A stretch of DNA of 64,000 nucleotides. It comes from Episyrphus balteatus (Eukaryota > Arthropoda > Insecta > Diptera > Syrphidae). Positions within the stretch are counted from its first letter, which is position 1. Each line of letters opens with the position of its first letter. The stretch is taken from the NCBI RefSeq assembly GCF_945859705.1, contig NC_079134.1:69498625-69562624 (forward strand), given 5' to 3'. The notes beneath the pieces were generated by a model. That model did no database searches. It worked only from the letters and a program-made list of their open reading frames with translations, and was not told the origin of the DNA. The position numbers and the translations under genes are program-made. Of the stretch, positions 20,770 to 31,529 are shown in pieces.

Positions 20770-23765
20770 GAACCAACGAGAATTTCCCAAAATTATTCTA
20801 CTTTGATAGACTATGTGGTAACAAACTATGAAAATGTACAAGCCAAAGTAATAAAAGAATTGAAAATCAGTGATCACGAAACATTAGAAATATTTTTTGA
20901 AACCAGTTTTGCCAATACATATTATAATAAAGAAATTATAAAATATATAGCATTTAATGAGAGTGTTTTTCGGAGTGAATTGATAAACAATGAAAAATCT
21001 AGTTAACAGTAACGTAAATGAAACTTCAAAATCATTCAGTCAGAAAATTAAAGCGACTATGAGTAAGATGATGATCTCAAAAACAATAAGTTCGAAAAAT
21101 TGCAATATCGGTTGGTTTAATCAAAACTTATTTAATATGAAATTAAAAAAAAATTCAACTTCATCAAAGAGCGGTTTGGACAAATAGTGCTGAAGACTGG
21201 AATAGTTATAGGTTATGTAGAAACAAGTACGTAAGTGATCTTCAACTACCAAAAAATAATTTCATTGCCAAAAAAGTTGATCAATCTAACGACCAAAAAA
21301 CAATGTGGAGAACAATAAAATCGCTTGTGCTTAATGAAGAAAAAAGTGAGATACATAGATCAAATTATATGTGAGAACAGAACAATAAAAAACAAGAAAG
21401 AGATAGCTGACAAGTTAAATAGCTTCTTTGTGAAAAGTGTTGAGGAAATAAATGATAAAATACCTTTTGAGACATACAAAAACTTAATTGATATAAACAG
21501 TGAAACCTTATATGTATAAATTCAAATTAATAAATATGACTGAGTTAAAATATATAATGAAAAACATGAACGGTAAAAAAGACTATAACGGTTTGTCAAC
21601 TAGGATGTTATTGAGTGCTATGGACATTGTGGGGTCTCTTTTTTGAATGTCTTAAACAACTCACTAAGTAGCGGAATATTTCCCGAACACTGGAAGAAGT
21701 CTACTGTTGTGACGATAGTAAAAGTGAAGAATACGGTAAATCCAGCAGAATTTCGCCCGGTAAACATGCTTATGACAGAAAGTAAAGTGTTGGAAAAAAT
21801 TGTTCATAAACAACTACAAAGCTTTTTGGAATCGAACAACTACTTGAGTGACTATCAGTCAGGATTTCGACAACAACACAGCTCCGAGTCGCTTTTAAAT
21901 CTGGTTGTGACACAGTGGAAAACCGATGTATATGAAAAAAAGGTTGTAGTTACGGTTTTTTTGGACCTTCAAAGAGCATTCGAGACCATCGATCGAGACA
22001 TACTAGTTCAGAAACTGAGAAGATATGGTATTAAAGGAGTAGAACTCGAATGGTTTAAGGGTTACCTATCAAAAAGAACTCAATATACAAAAGTAGCGAA
22101 CGAAATTTCTGGAAGTATAGAAGTGAGACTGGGAGTGCATCAAGGAGCAGTTCTGGGAACACTTCTTTTCATCATTTATATTAATGATCTGCAGAAAGTT
22201 CTAAAACATTCGAAGGCTAGAATGTTTGCAGATGACACGCTTATATACATTTCGGGAAACACAGCGGGCGAATGCATCAATCAACTTAATGCTGATCTAA
22301 AAAACCTAGAAGTGTACTTCAAAATGAATAAATTAAAACTTAATGTTAATAAATCAAAAGCTATAATAATTAATGGTGATTCAACTGAAAATATAATTAT
22401 TAATGAAAATAATATAGAAAAAGTAAATGAAACAAATACTTAGGAGTAATTTTAGATAGAGAACTAAGTTTCCAGAAGCATATACATAAATTAGATTTGT
22501 AACAAAATTGCAAAGAAGATAGGCTTTTTTCAAAGAATTCGAAATAGATTATCGCCAAATTGTGCAATAAAAATTTATAATGTTATGATTAAGCCACATT
22601 TTGAATATTGTTCAACAATACTGTTTTTAGGTAATAATCAAATGACTGAGCGATTACAAAAGTTACAAAATCGCGGAATGAGGTGTATTTTAATGTGCAA
22701 TAGGTTAACACCAATACAATCAATGCTAAATACTTTACAATGGCTTACAATAAATCAGAGAACAATCATGAATGTACTTATATTTATATTTAAAATAAAA
22801 AATAATATGCTGCCAAATTATTTATTTAATAAGATAGTTTATGTATCCGATGTGCAACCATATCAGTTAAGAAACAGAGGTGATTTTAGACTACCATTTC
22901 TATCAACTAGCAGATCTCAGAATATATTGTTTCATAAAGGTTTTAAGGGGTTATATCTAGTTGTAAGTGCAAAAAAACCTTCTTTTTTGTGGATTTTTTG
23001 TGAAGAGGCATTTAAATATATAAACATAAAGAATACATATCCATATAGCAAATATAATTTATTAAAATAATTCGCTGTGTATTTAAAAAAATATTGGGTT
23101 CCGTTATTTTTGTAGTAGATCTCCTACACGACCTCCAAAAAAAGGTGTCTAGCGGTGAGCAGGATATCTCTGATCCAAGTCACTTAAAATTAAAAAAACC
23201 AAAAGATTTATTGTCAAGTTAGACGAATGCTGGTAATGAACGAAGGAACAGTCAAAATTTTGATTTTTGACAAAATGGCGGCTTCCCAAAGAAAAAAATC
23301 GTTGTTTTTTACGAAAATTTACACTTTAAAGTGGCTTAAAAAATCAAATTATAATCAAAAACCTTTTTCCTTCATTCATTACCTGATGAAAGTATCTAAG
23401 AAAATTGTGTAAAAATTTCAAGCCGATTACTCCAGGCGTTTCGAAAATTTTGCTCACCGCCAGACACCTTTTTTTTGTAGGTCGTCTAGGAGATCTACTA
23501 CAAAAATAACGGAACCCAATATTTTTTTAAATACACAGCGAATTATTTTAATACATTAAATTTGCTACATGGATATGTATTCTTTATGTTTATATAATTA
23601 AATGCCTCTTCACAAAAAATCCACAAAAAAGAAGTTTTTTTTTTGCACTTACAACTAGGTATAACCCCTTAAATTATTTAAAAATCTGAATGATCCAAAT
23701 GAATTAAAAGTAGAAAACAATGTGATAATATTTAAAAAAATGTTAATCTCATATGTATGTAAAAT
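20770..23765 (+). pseudogene. LINE ORF2 (endonuclease end, RT, C-terminal region), degenerate
   Basis: The endonuclease C-terminus is at 20780-20890 (STLIDYVVTN, KISDHET). Reverse transcriptase follows at about 21640-22440: FRPVNML, SGFRQQHSSESLL, VFLDLQRAFETID, GVHQGAVLGTLLFIIYINDL and FADDTLIY with its catalytic Asp pair. The post-RT region reads PHFEYCSTILFLG and PIQSMLNTLQWL. Several frameshifts and stops split it. The C-terminus is interrupted at 22947-23668 by a TTAA foldback, and the frame continues directly after it to a stop near 23765. It belongs to the same broad group as the ORF1 upstream. Confidence 0.85.
22947..23668. mobile_element. TTAA-flanked foldback element, family 1, copy 2
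   Basis: 722 bp, same termini and body as 11781-12505. TTAA lies at 22943-22946 and 23669-23672. Removing the element and one TTAA restores the LINE reading frame, which confirms the exact boundaries. Confidence 0.9.
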
Positions 23766-23895
23766 CTAATTATTGTTAATTAGTATTTAAATAATAGCTA
23801 AAGCTAAATAAAGAATCAAACCAAAAAAATAACTACTTCGCGAGTTCTGCAGCCATAAAATTTTGGCTGCGCAATCTGCCCGACGCGTCGCGACG
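23766..23895. other. LINE 3' end and unassigned GC-rich patch
   Basis: Begins with the LINE 3' UTR (AATAAAG at about 23808) and continues into a local patch with CGCGAG and GACGCGTCGCGACG words, unusual for this AT-rich region. Confidence 0.35.
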
Positions 23896-24478
23896 TTGCG
23901 ATAATTAGAATGGGATAAAATAGATTTGGGGTGTTTCAACCCCCCAATGCCCCTTCCCTGATACCGGACCCCAAAATATTGCATTGCCATCCGAACCTCA
24001 TATGAATCGATGATTGTTAAAACAACATAAGTGATTTTTAAAATTTCTTATAAGGCGAGACCAAAACTGCTATAATTTTGAAAAGAAAGCCAATTTTTTT
24101 GTTAAAATAGTCAATTTAAAGTCTAAGAATGTCAATTGAGGTATTAAAACTGTCAAAACATTGGAAATTCGGTCGCGTTATGGAAATTATAGTGGTTTTT
24201 CTCTCTACTACAAAAAAATTTAAATTTCACTTATGTTGTTTTAACAATCACCGAATCATATGTGTTCAAAGTTTCAGTTCGATACGATAATGGGAATCCG
24301 GTAAAAATTGTTTTCCAATATTTATATTGCTAGTTTTTTAGTTGCTTTGTCAGTTACAAACAAAGCTAATAAAAGCGTATTAATAATAAAAAAAAACTTT
24401 ATCATGTTTGCTAATTTCCTGTTTGACAACTTTTTTTTTTTGGTGCGTACCTATTATTCATACATACATTTTCCTTAA
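23896..24478. repeat. Inverted-pair arm, right (with nested MITE)
   Basis: Reverse complement of 14837-15166, ending CATTTTCCTTAA. It is longer because a MITE sits at 24005-24255. Confidence 0.85.
24005..24255. mobile_element. Foldback MITE with GATTGTTAAAACAACATAAG ends
   Basis: About 251 bp with inverted arms containing GTGATTGTTAAAACAACATA. The empty site is visible in the paired arm at about 15058-15064, where CATATG occurs once; here CATATG with a flanking base is duplicated. A 7-8-bp duplication is likely. Superfamily not assigned. Confidence 0.7.
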
Positions 24479-24707
24479 ACATTCGAATTCACAATCAAAA
24501 GTTTCTGTAAACAAAAAAGTTGATTAAAGGAGTGAATAATGACAAAATAACCAAACTGCGGGTTGAATAAGAATTTCCAATTAAATTTTGCGAGCAATTT
24601 CAATGTGTTAATCAAGAAAGTAAAAGCAAAAACCAGAACAATAACCTTCTTATTCAATATAATGCATTTTTTAAGAAATCGCCACAAATTCTACAAGTTC
24701 GAACGCT
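24479..24707. other. No recognised feature
   Basis: AT-rich sequence between two mobile elements, without recognisable coding. Confidence 0.35.
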
Positions 24708-24768
24708 ATTTACACGTGTAAATATAAATACACGTGTAAATATAAATACACGTGTAAATACAAATACA
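24708..24768. repeat. ACACGTGTAAATATAAAT short tandem repeat
   Basis: About three 18-bp units immediately outside the left terminal repeat at 24769. Degenerate inverted versions lie outside the right end (26911-26990). Confidence 0.8.
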
Positions 24769-26910
24769 CGTCGTCGCCCTAGTATTGGAGTGCCGTATAC
24801 GCCAAATTGCATTTTTTGAACTAGGTATGCAGTCGTATGTTTTCGAAGTTGCTCTTTTCAAATCTGCTACCGTTTTTTTTTATCTTTTTTCGTTGCCGAG
24901 ATATTCACTATTGTTTTGACAAAAACAAGAAATTTTGGCATTTACGTCAAATTTTTCATGCAATGCAAGAAAATTTTGAGAATTGTTTTGACGTACGTTA
25001 TGTTTTTTTTTGACGTACGTGTATATGAATAAAAGAAACTTCTGATTTTCATGGCGTATACGGCAAACTCATTTTGGACAAAAATTTAAATATTTTGAAA
25101 ACTAAACGAATTGCAGATGTCCAATAACATGTACAATGGTCGGAAAAAGTATTTTGACAAAATGAACATTTTTCTAACTGATGAGAATAATCTGTAACGG
25201 TTAAACATAAAATAAGGAAGTTGACGGTTATTTATTAAGTATATAATGGTGAATATCATGATGGTCAATGTCAGTCATATAGTTGGTATTATGCTTCGAG
25301 GCTGCATTTTTTGTATAAAAAGTATTAATTTTTGAGGGAAAAAAGTATTTTGACAAACGTTCTTTTTCAACGTTGGTAAGGTAACGTAATGCATTATACG
25401 TGTTTCAAGCACGTATACAACTGACAGACTTGTTAAGGCCCCTATTTGTAAAAAATTGGGCAAAACGGCGGAACTTAACATTGAAATTAGTGCATCTTCT
25501 GTTGCAAGTCATAACTTCTGTGTGTCTGTTAAAAAATCTGTGGAGAACTGAATTTATCGCGGGAAATTAAAAATTACCAAATATACAAACACAAAAATAT
25601 AATTATACTATTCAAAATTTACCACAAATGGACAAAAAATGAAAAAAATGCACTAAGAAAAATTGAAGCATTTTGAAGAATTTACTTTATCGCGGATTGA
25701 CTCCAAAAAGTCTGAATTTGGAAATGCCATTCTTTCATCAAAAACTTTGTTAGCAAAAGTACCCTTTGCATTGAGATCAAAGAAGACAATTTTACTATGT
25801 TTATGGGAAGATAATACAGTATTTATCTCATAAAACAAAAATTGAAAAAAAATTTAATTCTCAAAGGGACATGTTGTTGTTCTTTTGCTTCTGGAACAAA
25901 CTTGACCAAATTTTCACGGAGCTTCAACAGTTCCTTTTCGTTTCCCGGATCATTGATATAGAAATTTGTGAGAATGTGGTCCATAAAAGTTTGTTTTTGA
26001 ATGAAAGAAGCATACCAATATGTTCCTTTGAGACTTCAGTTTTTTTCAATTTTTGTTTTATGAGATAAATACTGTATTATCTTCCCATAAACATGGTAAA
26101 ATTGTCTTCTTCGAGCTCAATGCAAAGGGTACTTTTGCTTACAAGGTTTTTGATGAAAGAATGGCATTTCCAAATTCAGACTTTTTGGAGTCAATCCGCG
26201 ATAAAGTAAATTCTTCAAAATGCTTCAATTTTTCTTAGTGCATTTTTTTCATTTTTTGTCCATTTGTGGTAAATTTTGAATAGTATAATTATATTTTTGT
26301 GTTTGTATATTTGGTAATTTTTAATTTCCCGCGATAAATTCAGTTCTCCACAGATTTTTTAACAGACACACAGAAGTTATGACTTGCAACAGAAGATGCA
26401 CTAATTTCAATGTTAAGTTCCGCCGTTTTGCCCAATTTTTTACAAATAGGGGCCTTAACAAGTCTGTCAGTTGTATACGTGCTTGAAACACGTATAATGC
26501 ATTACGTTACCTTACCAACGTTGGAAAAGAACGTTTGTCAAAATACTTTTTTCCCTCAAAAATTAATACTTTTTATACAAAAAATGCAGCCTCGAAGCAT
26601 AATACCAACTATATGACTGACATTGACCATCATGATATTCACCATTATATACTTAATAAATAACCGTCAACTTCCTTATTTTATGTTTAACCGTTACAGA
26701 TTATTCTCATCAGTTAGAAAAATGTTCATTTTGTCAAAATACTTTTTCCGACCATTGTATATAAAAGACACATTTTAATTATATATCATACTAAAATATC
26801 AAAAAATACCAGCGGTTAGTTCTTTCGCAATTATCTTCCGAACATTTAAATGCGATTTCCCAAAAATGTAAAAATGGCGTATACGGCACTTCAATACTAG
26901 GGCGACGACG
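24769..26910. mobile_element. TIR element with CGTCGTCGCCCTAGTATTG ends
   Basis: 36-bp terminal inverted repeats with one mismatch (CGTCGTCGCCCTAGTATTGR, then AGTGCCGTATACGCCA). The symmetry continues outward into ACACGT-rich tandem sequence. Much of the interior is an inserted Tc1-type palindrome (25134-26757). No transposase is recognised in the remaining sequence. Superfamily unknown. Confidence 0.7.
25134..26757. mobile_element. 1.6-kb Tc1/mariner-type palindrome
   Basis: Perfectly centred inverted repeat (centre 25945.5) with about 720-bp arms and a loop of about 184 bp, flanked by TA on both sides. Ends read CAATGGTCGGAAAAAGTATT, typical of Tc1-like TIRs. The mirrored 68- and 61-codon frames in the two arms differ at one and three positions, so the arms are nearly identical. 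Arm sequence is related to 45.6-46.0 kb. No complete transposase. Confidence 0.85.
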
Positions 26911-26984
26911 TGTATTTACAAATACACGTGCTTTGGCACGAATATTTTAAATACACGTGTAACACGTGTACCTTAATACACGTG

Positions 26985-27276
26985 CAATAGTAGGCTCTAG
27001 TTGGTATGCTCCTGAGCGTAATCTTAGTTCTCGATTGCTATTTGAGATCCCTTTTCACAAGGTGAATTATGGTTACAATGAAGCTATTACTCGTTGTTTA
27101 AGACAGGCTAACTCAGTTTGTAACATTACTGATTTCAATATGTTTTTAAGCAGAGATGTATTTAAAAAAAATATTATATCTTTTTTCTTCTCTGGTGGGT
27201 AGAATATATTATAATTCTTATTGTATTCTGTAGTATATAAGAGATTTATAACTCTGCTTGACGAAATAAATAAATA
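26985..27276 (+). pseudogene. LINE ORF2 3' end fragment
   Basis: The frame ending at 27202 reads RLLFEIPFHKVNYGYNEAIT and matches the layout of the C-terminus of the LINE at 30-34 kb (QLIFEIPHSTNYGQREPIS). It is followed by a 3' end with AATAAATAAATAG. It could be the missing 3' end of the LINE broken at 14117, or an unrelated truncated copy. Confidence 0.7.
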
Positions 27277-27924
27277 GAAGTAAATGTTTTCTAACCAAAA
27301 CCACATTTGAAGTTTGATACATCATTGAAAAGGTATATACATATTAGACTGGGCCAAAAAAATAAAATATTTTTTTTTTGAAAGTTACTTCGAAAATCTT
27401 GTTCAGGATGATGAAAAAAAAGTTTGGTGAAAATTTGAGCCGTTAAAAAAAATTTTAAGAGGGGTATCATCGGTGTTTTTTATTTTTATACATGATATGA
27501 TGTTTTACAACAGAACTGCTAGACGATCAAAGTAAAACAAATTTCTGTTCATTTTTTCTTATATAAAATTAAATTTCCTACAAAAAAGATCTAATTGAAA
27601 ATTTTCGTCAGACGAGCCGTATTCGAGTAATTAAGCTTTTTAAATCGAAGTGTTTTTTCAATTTGACTGTTTCACTTTGGAATTTTGTGATGAGCAAATA
27701 AGTGAATAGAAAAATAAAACCACGACAGATTCTTATAGGAAATTTAATTCTCTACAAAAAAGGTCTCATAGTAATTTTCCCTAAATTGAGTTCTGAAGAA
27801 GTTATTCACGATTTAAATCGAGAAAAAAATTAAAAAATCAATCAAGTCAAGTCAAAATCGTTGTTTTTGAACACATTGTGAATGCTTGAAAACAATAGTG
27901 ATTTGAGAAAAATTAAGTTATATA
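27277..27924. other. No recognised feature
   Basis: AT-rich, with TAGACTGGGCCAAAAAAA at 27345 resembling a repeat end. No coding. Confidence 0.3.
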
Positions 27925-28356
27925 CACTGAGGGAAAAAAAGAACTTCAAATCAACGAAAAACACGTTGATTCAACTATTTTTCGGAATGATTTTGCGTTT
28001 ACGACGAATATTTTAAAATCAAAGTAGAATATCGTTAGTTTAAAGTGGTTTCCTGTTATAAGACATCCTTTAATTAAAGTTATTTCAACTTTGAAAAAAA
28101 GCTTCTATTTAATTAAAAAAAAGAAAAAATTGGCAGCCACTGGGATCACTGGGCGAATGCTTTACCAACATGCTATCTCACTGTTGGAAATAAGGGTGAT
28201 AAAATCCAACTAAAGCTAAAGTCCGACAAAAATTAAAAAAAAAAAAACAAACGTTGTTTCCATTCTAATTTAAAGATATTTCATATTAGTTTATTCAACA
28301 TTTAATCAACGTTGAAAATACCTATTTAATTTTACGTTGCGGTTTTTCCTTCAGTG
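27925..28356. mobile_element. TA-flanked MITE with CACTGARGGAAAAA ends
   Basis: 432 bp with short inverted ends CACTGAGGGAAAAA / CACTGAAGGAAAAA and TA on both sides. Non-coding. Probably a Tc1/mariner-type non-autonomous element. Confidence 0.6.
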
Positions 28357-28879
28357 TACTAAATTCAAATTGGGCTCATGGGCCGTTACTTGTGTCACTA
28401 AAATTTAGATCACACTCATGGGGAAACATAGCATAAAGCGAATGCGAATTTTTTTTTATTAATTCTTTGGGCTCAAATGGCTTATAATCCATCTCTATGA
28501 ATTACTCGTCCGGACAACGAAAACCGGAAGATGGGCACAGGTAGGCAAACAAAGTTGCAGAACTTCAAAAAATTGTTTAGACGCTTAATTCTATCAAATG
28601 GGTCTCCACTGTTTATAAGGCATTGTTTTTCAAAACAATCTTTGTGTTGCATATACACATATAGTGCTGACAACTCTTGACAATTTTCAAAAAAAAAAAT
28701 TAACTCGGTTGAAACAAACAGAGCTAAAACACGTTATCTTAAAAAATTATGCATTATGTAGAAAGTCCTGGAATCATCTGTTGCTCTGAAACGACTGCTC
28801 TGTTTCACTAGAGAAATTGCCTCAAATGAAACAAATTGGGTGGTTTCATAGTTATCAATCATTCCTTATAACAGTGTAA
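28357..28879. other. No recognised feature
   Basis: No LTR, coding frame or repeat end is recognised, although a 5' LTR of the downstream Gypsy element would be expected around here. Confidence 0.35.
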
Positions 28880-29030
28880 AGTCCAGTTTGTCTTTTAATT
28901 GACTTCAAATTTCAACCAAATGTCCACCTAGATGAAGCATTTTTACCACTGTGCGACGCACGTCCACCCAATACGGAATATGTTCCAAAGTATACGACGA
29001 AAACAGTTAAACATGGAGAGTCGAAAATTT
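28880..29030 (+). pseudogene. Tc1-type transposase fragment abutting Gypsy gag
   Basis: The middle of the DDE transposase is recognisable: DARPPNTEYVPKYTTKTVKH followed by GESKI, matching the conserved block before the second catalytic Asp region of Tc1 proteins. The frame is open from 28880 and runs uninterrupted and in frame into the gag start at 29042. The remainder of the transposase is absent. Confidence 0.65.
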
Positions 29031-29041
29031 TAGAGGACAAA

Positions 29042-29764
29042 ATGACGACTCCCATAGACTTTTTAAATTTCGCTTCAAAAATAATTCCTGAATTCGATGG
29101 CTCACCAGAAAATTTACAGCGTTTTATTGATGCTCTTAATCTGGTTAAGGAAAATGTAGGGACTAACGAAAAAAGCGCCGTATCTTTAATTACAACAAAA
29201 TTAAAGGGAATAGCGCGAAATTTTATAACCAATGAAAGCACTGTTAATGATATAATAAAAAATCTTCAAGAAAATATAAAAGGAGAATCTTCGAAACTAC
29301 TTATCTCAAAATTAATGAGTATTAAACAAAACCATAGACCGACAAACTCTTATGTTAAAGAAATAGAAGAGTTAAGTTCTTCACTTAAAAGGGCATTTAC
29401 AGAGGGTGTTCCAATAAGACTAACTGAGGAATACTCTACTCAAAATGCGGTCAAATCTTTGACGGCAAATGCCTCAAATGAAAAAATTAAATTAATAATG
29501 GAAGCAGGTCAATTTAATAATATAAACGAAGCTGTTTCCAAATACATAAACACGAGTACAGAAGTGAGCAATACTAGTCAGGCTCAAGTTCTATACTATA
29601 ATAAAAGACACAACTTTAGTAATTATCGCGGTCGTGGACGCGGACGCGGCCGCCAAAACTATAAAAATCAAAATAACAGACAGGCTAATAGCTACAGAAA
29701 CTCTTACCAGACACAAAATAATAACAATCGCTTCTATAGGGGAAACCGAAATGTGCGTGAATAA
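29042..29764 (+). CDS. Gypsy-type retrotransposon Gag
   Basis: 240 codons from ATG. The N-terminal capsid-like region contains KIIPEFDGSPENLQRFIDAL and KLKGIARNF, as in Gag of dipteran Gypsy/mdg-type elements. The C-terminus is Arg/Gly/Asn-rich (RGRGRGRGRQ) and has no CCHC zinc knuckle. It forms the particle shell and packages element RNA. The frame is intact. It overlaps the next frame (protease) by up to 130 nt, and that frame is shifted by +1 relative to gag. Confidence 0.85.
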   Translation: MTTPIDFLNFASKIIPEFDGSPENLQRFIDALNLVKENVGTNEKSAVSLITTKLKGIARNFITNESTVNDIIKNLQENIKGESSKLLISKLMSIKQNHRPTNSYVKEIEELSSSLKRAFTEGVPIRLTEEYSTQNAVKSLTANASNEKIKLIMEAGQFNNINEAVSKYINTSTEVSNTSQAQVLYYNKRHNFSNYRGRGRGRGRQNYKNQNNRQANSYRNSYQTQNNNNRFYRGNRNVRE

Positions 29765-29766
29765 CC

Positions 29767-30210
29767 GAAAATCCGGAAAACGGTACAGTCCCCCAGATTG
29801 TGGACCTGGGGGATGCTTAAATGAGTTGAAAACTAAAAATAAAATTTTTAACATAAACCTAAATCTAAGCAGCTTTATTAAAGTTAAAAACACTCTAAGT
29901 AATGTAACAAACACCTTTCTTGTAGATACAGGAGCTGATGTTTCAGTTTTTAAAGCAAATAAACTACATTTTGATAAAATTATAAACAAAAGTTGTACGT
30001 CTAAAATAAGTGGAATAGGCAATGGTGTAATTCATTCCTTGGGTCAAACTTCCGCCGAAATAATTATTGATAAGAATATTTATATCAAACACAATTTTCA
30101 AATCGTTGATGCAAGTTTTCCTATACCTAGTGATGGTATACTTGGTCTAGATTTTATAAAAAGATACCATTGTGTTTTAGACTATCAGCATCCCCAAGAC
30201 TGGTTAATTC
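29767..30210 (+). CDS. Gypsy-type Pol, aspartic protease part
   Basis: Protease with the catalytic triad FLVDTGADVSVF and a C-terminal GILGLDFI motif. It is read in the +1 frame relative to gag, so translation would need frameshifting or an indel has occurred. The frame is open through to the LINE insertion after 30210 and resumes at 34025. The true start within the gag overlap cannot be fixed. Confidence 0.85.
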
Positions 30211-30261
30211 ATATAGCTTAAAACTCTCATAGTGTACGGTTGTGTTCTTTTGATCTTGATA

Positions 30262-31512
30262 ATGACTGGCAATAATTCTAAATTATTAAAGAAGTGCTTT
30301 GGTTGCAAAAATCCTATTCATCAGGATGATAGTGTCATATGTGGCTTTTATTGTGGCAATCTATTTCATAAGCTCTGTGCGAGAATTAAGGATGACATGC
30401 ATAAAGAAACTTTGAAAGAAAATTCTAATTTTGTTTTCCGTTGCACTGAGTGTGCAAAGTTTAAATTGCCCATGAACCAATTGTTTGCTAAGATCAATGA
30501 ACTTGAATTAGTGGTAAATTCTCTTACAAAAAAAATGTGTGATGTCGATGCTCTGCATGCTGATGTTAAGAGCTTACTTGATGTTGTTGTTTCAAATGTT
30601 GTTGTGCCAAAAGTACACGAAAAAAACGTCGCTAAACCTGTAAGCTCGAATGAGATGGTTAATGCTGTTGGTGACAATGATGATGATCATGATGAATTTG
30701 CCGATGCACATGGTTCTTCGACTCTTGAGGTTGAGGAGGGGATTTCTAATGTTGATAAATCTGTATCAGTGTTGGGAATGAGAGCCGCTGCTAGAGAAGG
30801 GGCGAGTGGTGGTGGTAATGGCTTATCTGTAAATGCAATCAATGAGGAAAACAACGGGTGGACTGATGTGCGAAGGAAAAAACAAAACAGAAAAAGCAAT
30901 GTGCGTGTATGTGGACAAGATGTTGCTGTAGGTCTGGATGTTATTGTGACTCATAAATGGTTGCACGTATCTAAATTTGACGTATCTACTTCTGAGGAAT
31001 CTACAGTAGCGAGCAAAAAAAATCCAAACGAAAGAGGTTTAAAGAGTTTTCAACAAGAACTAAGTTACCAAATTTGGCATATTGAAACTGTTTTATTTTC
31101 ATTAAACAGAATCAATTTGTGGAATATTTTACTCCAAAACCATTATTTGGTCAAAAGTCTACCTAAATATGCGTCTTTAGACGAGCAAAAAAATGTAAAT
31201 GTTTTTATTGTTTGCATTTTTTTTGCTCGCTACTGTATATCTAAGTATGTTGCGGAAAAAATTGGTGTCGATGATTCCTTAGTCAAATGCTTTAAACTCG
31301 TAAAAAAAGATGCAACTAATTTGAGATATGTGAACTTCAAAGTTGGTATTCCATCAAACAATTACAAAGTTGCATTAAATGGATCAAACTGGCCAAAAAA
31401 TTGCATTGTGAGAGAGTTTATTGCTAGAGATAATTCAAAAAACGCTCAGATTGGGTCTGTAATAAGGCCCGAGGATTTAAGTCCCAGCAAAAGGGAAGAA
31501 CCAACTTCGTAA
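30262..31512 (+). CDS. LINE ORF1 protein with PHD finger
   Basis: About 416 codons from the first ATG (MTGNNSKLLKKCFGC). The PHD-type zinc finger is at residues 12-70: CFGCKNPI, CGFYC, LFHKLC and a final CTEC. It is followed by a short coiled-coil-like stretch, an acidic linker and a conserved C-terminal block ending in NLRYVNFKVGIPSNNY and NWPKNCIVREF. It is the nucleic-acid chaperone partner of ORF2 in the CR1/Jockey-like LINE group. The frame is intact. The stop is 17 nt before the likely ORF2 start. Confidence 0.85.
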   Translation: MTGNNSKLLKKCFGCKNPIHQDDSVICGFYCGNLFHKLCARIKDDMHKETLKENSNFVFRCTECAKFKLPMNQLFAKINELELVVNSLTKKMCDVDALHADVKSLLDVVVSNVVVPKVHEKNVAKPVSSNEMVNAVGDNDDDHDEFADAHGSSTLEVEEGISNVDKSVSVLGMRAAAREGASGGGNGLSVNAINEENNGWTDVRRKKQNRKSNVRVCGQDVAVGLDVIVTHKWLHVSKFDVSTSEESTVASKKNPNERGLKSFQQELSYQIWHIETVLFSLNRINLWNILLQNHYLVKSLPKYASLDEQKNVNVFIVCIFFARYCISKYVAEKIGVDDSLVKCFKLVKKDATNLRYVNFKVGIPSNNYKVALNGSNWPKNCIVREFIARDNSKNAQIGSVIRPEDLSPSKREEPTS

Positions 31513-31529
31513 ATAAGGATGGGTTGCTT

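Noticed and set aside
24708..24768. CRISPR-like array
   Set aside because: The three units are contiguous 18-bp tandem repeats without spacers, in a eukaryotic genome.
25275..26616. Paired 68- and 61-codon frames in both palindrome arms as genes
   Set aside because: They mirror each other because the arms are inverted copies; no known domain was seen.
26985..27276. Firm claim that this is the 3' end of the LINE broken at 14117
   Set aside because: The families look alike, but the sequence after 24478 does not clearly continue the coding frame, so linkage remains a guess.
28912..29241. 109-codon minus-strand frame over the gag start
   Set aside because: Antisense shadow of the Tc1 fragment and gag, which are recognisable on the plus strand.
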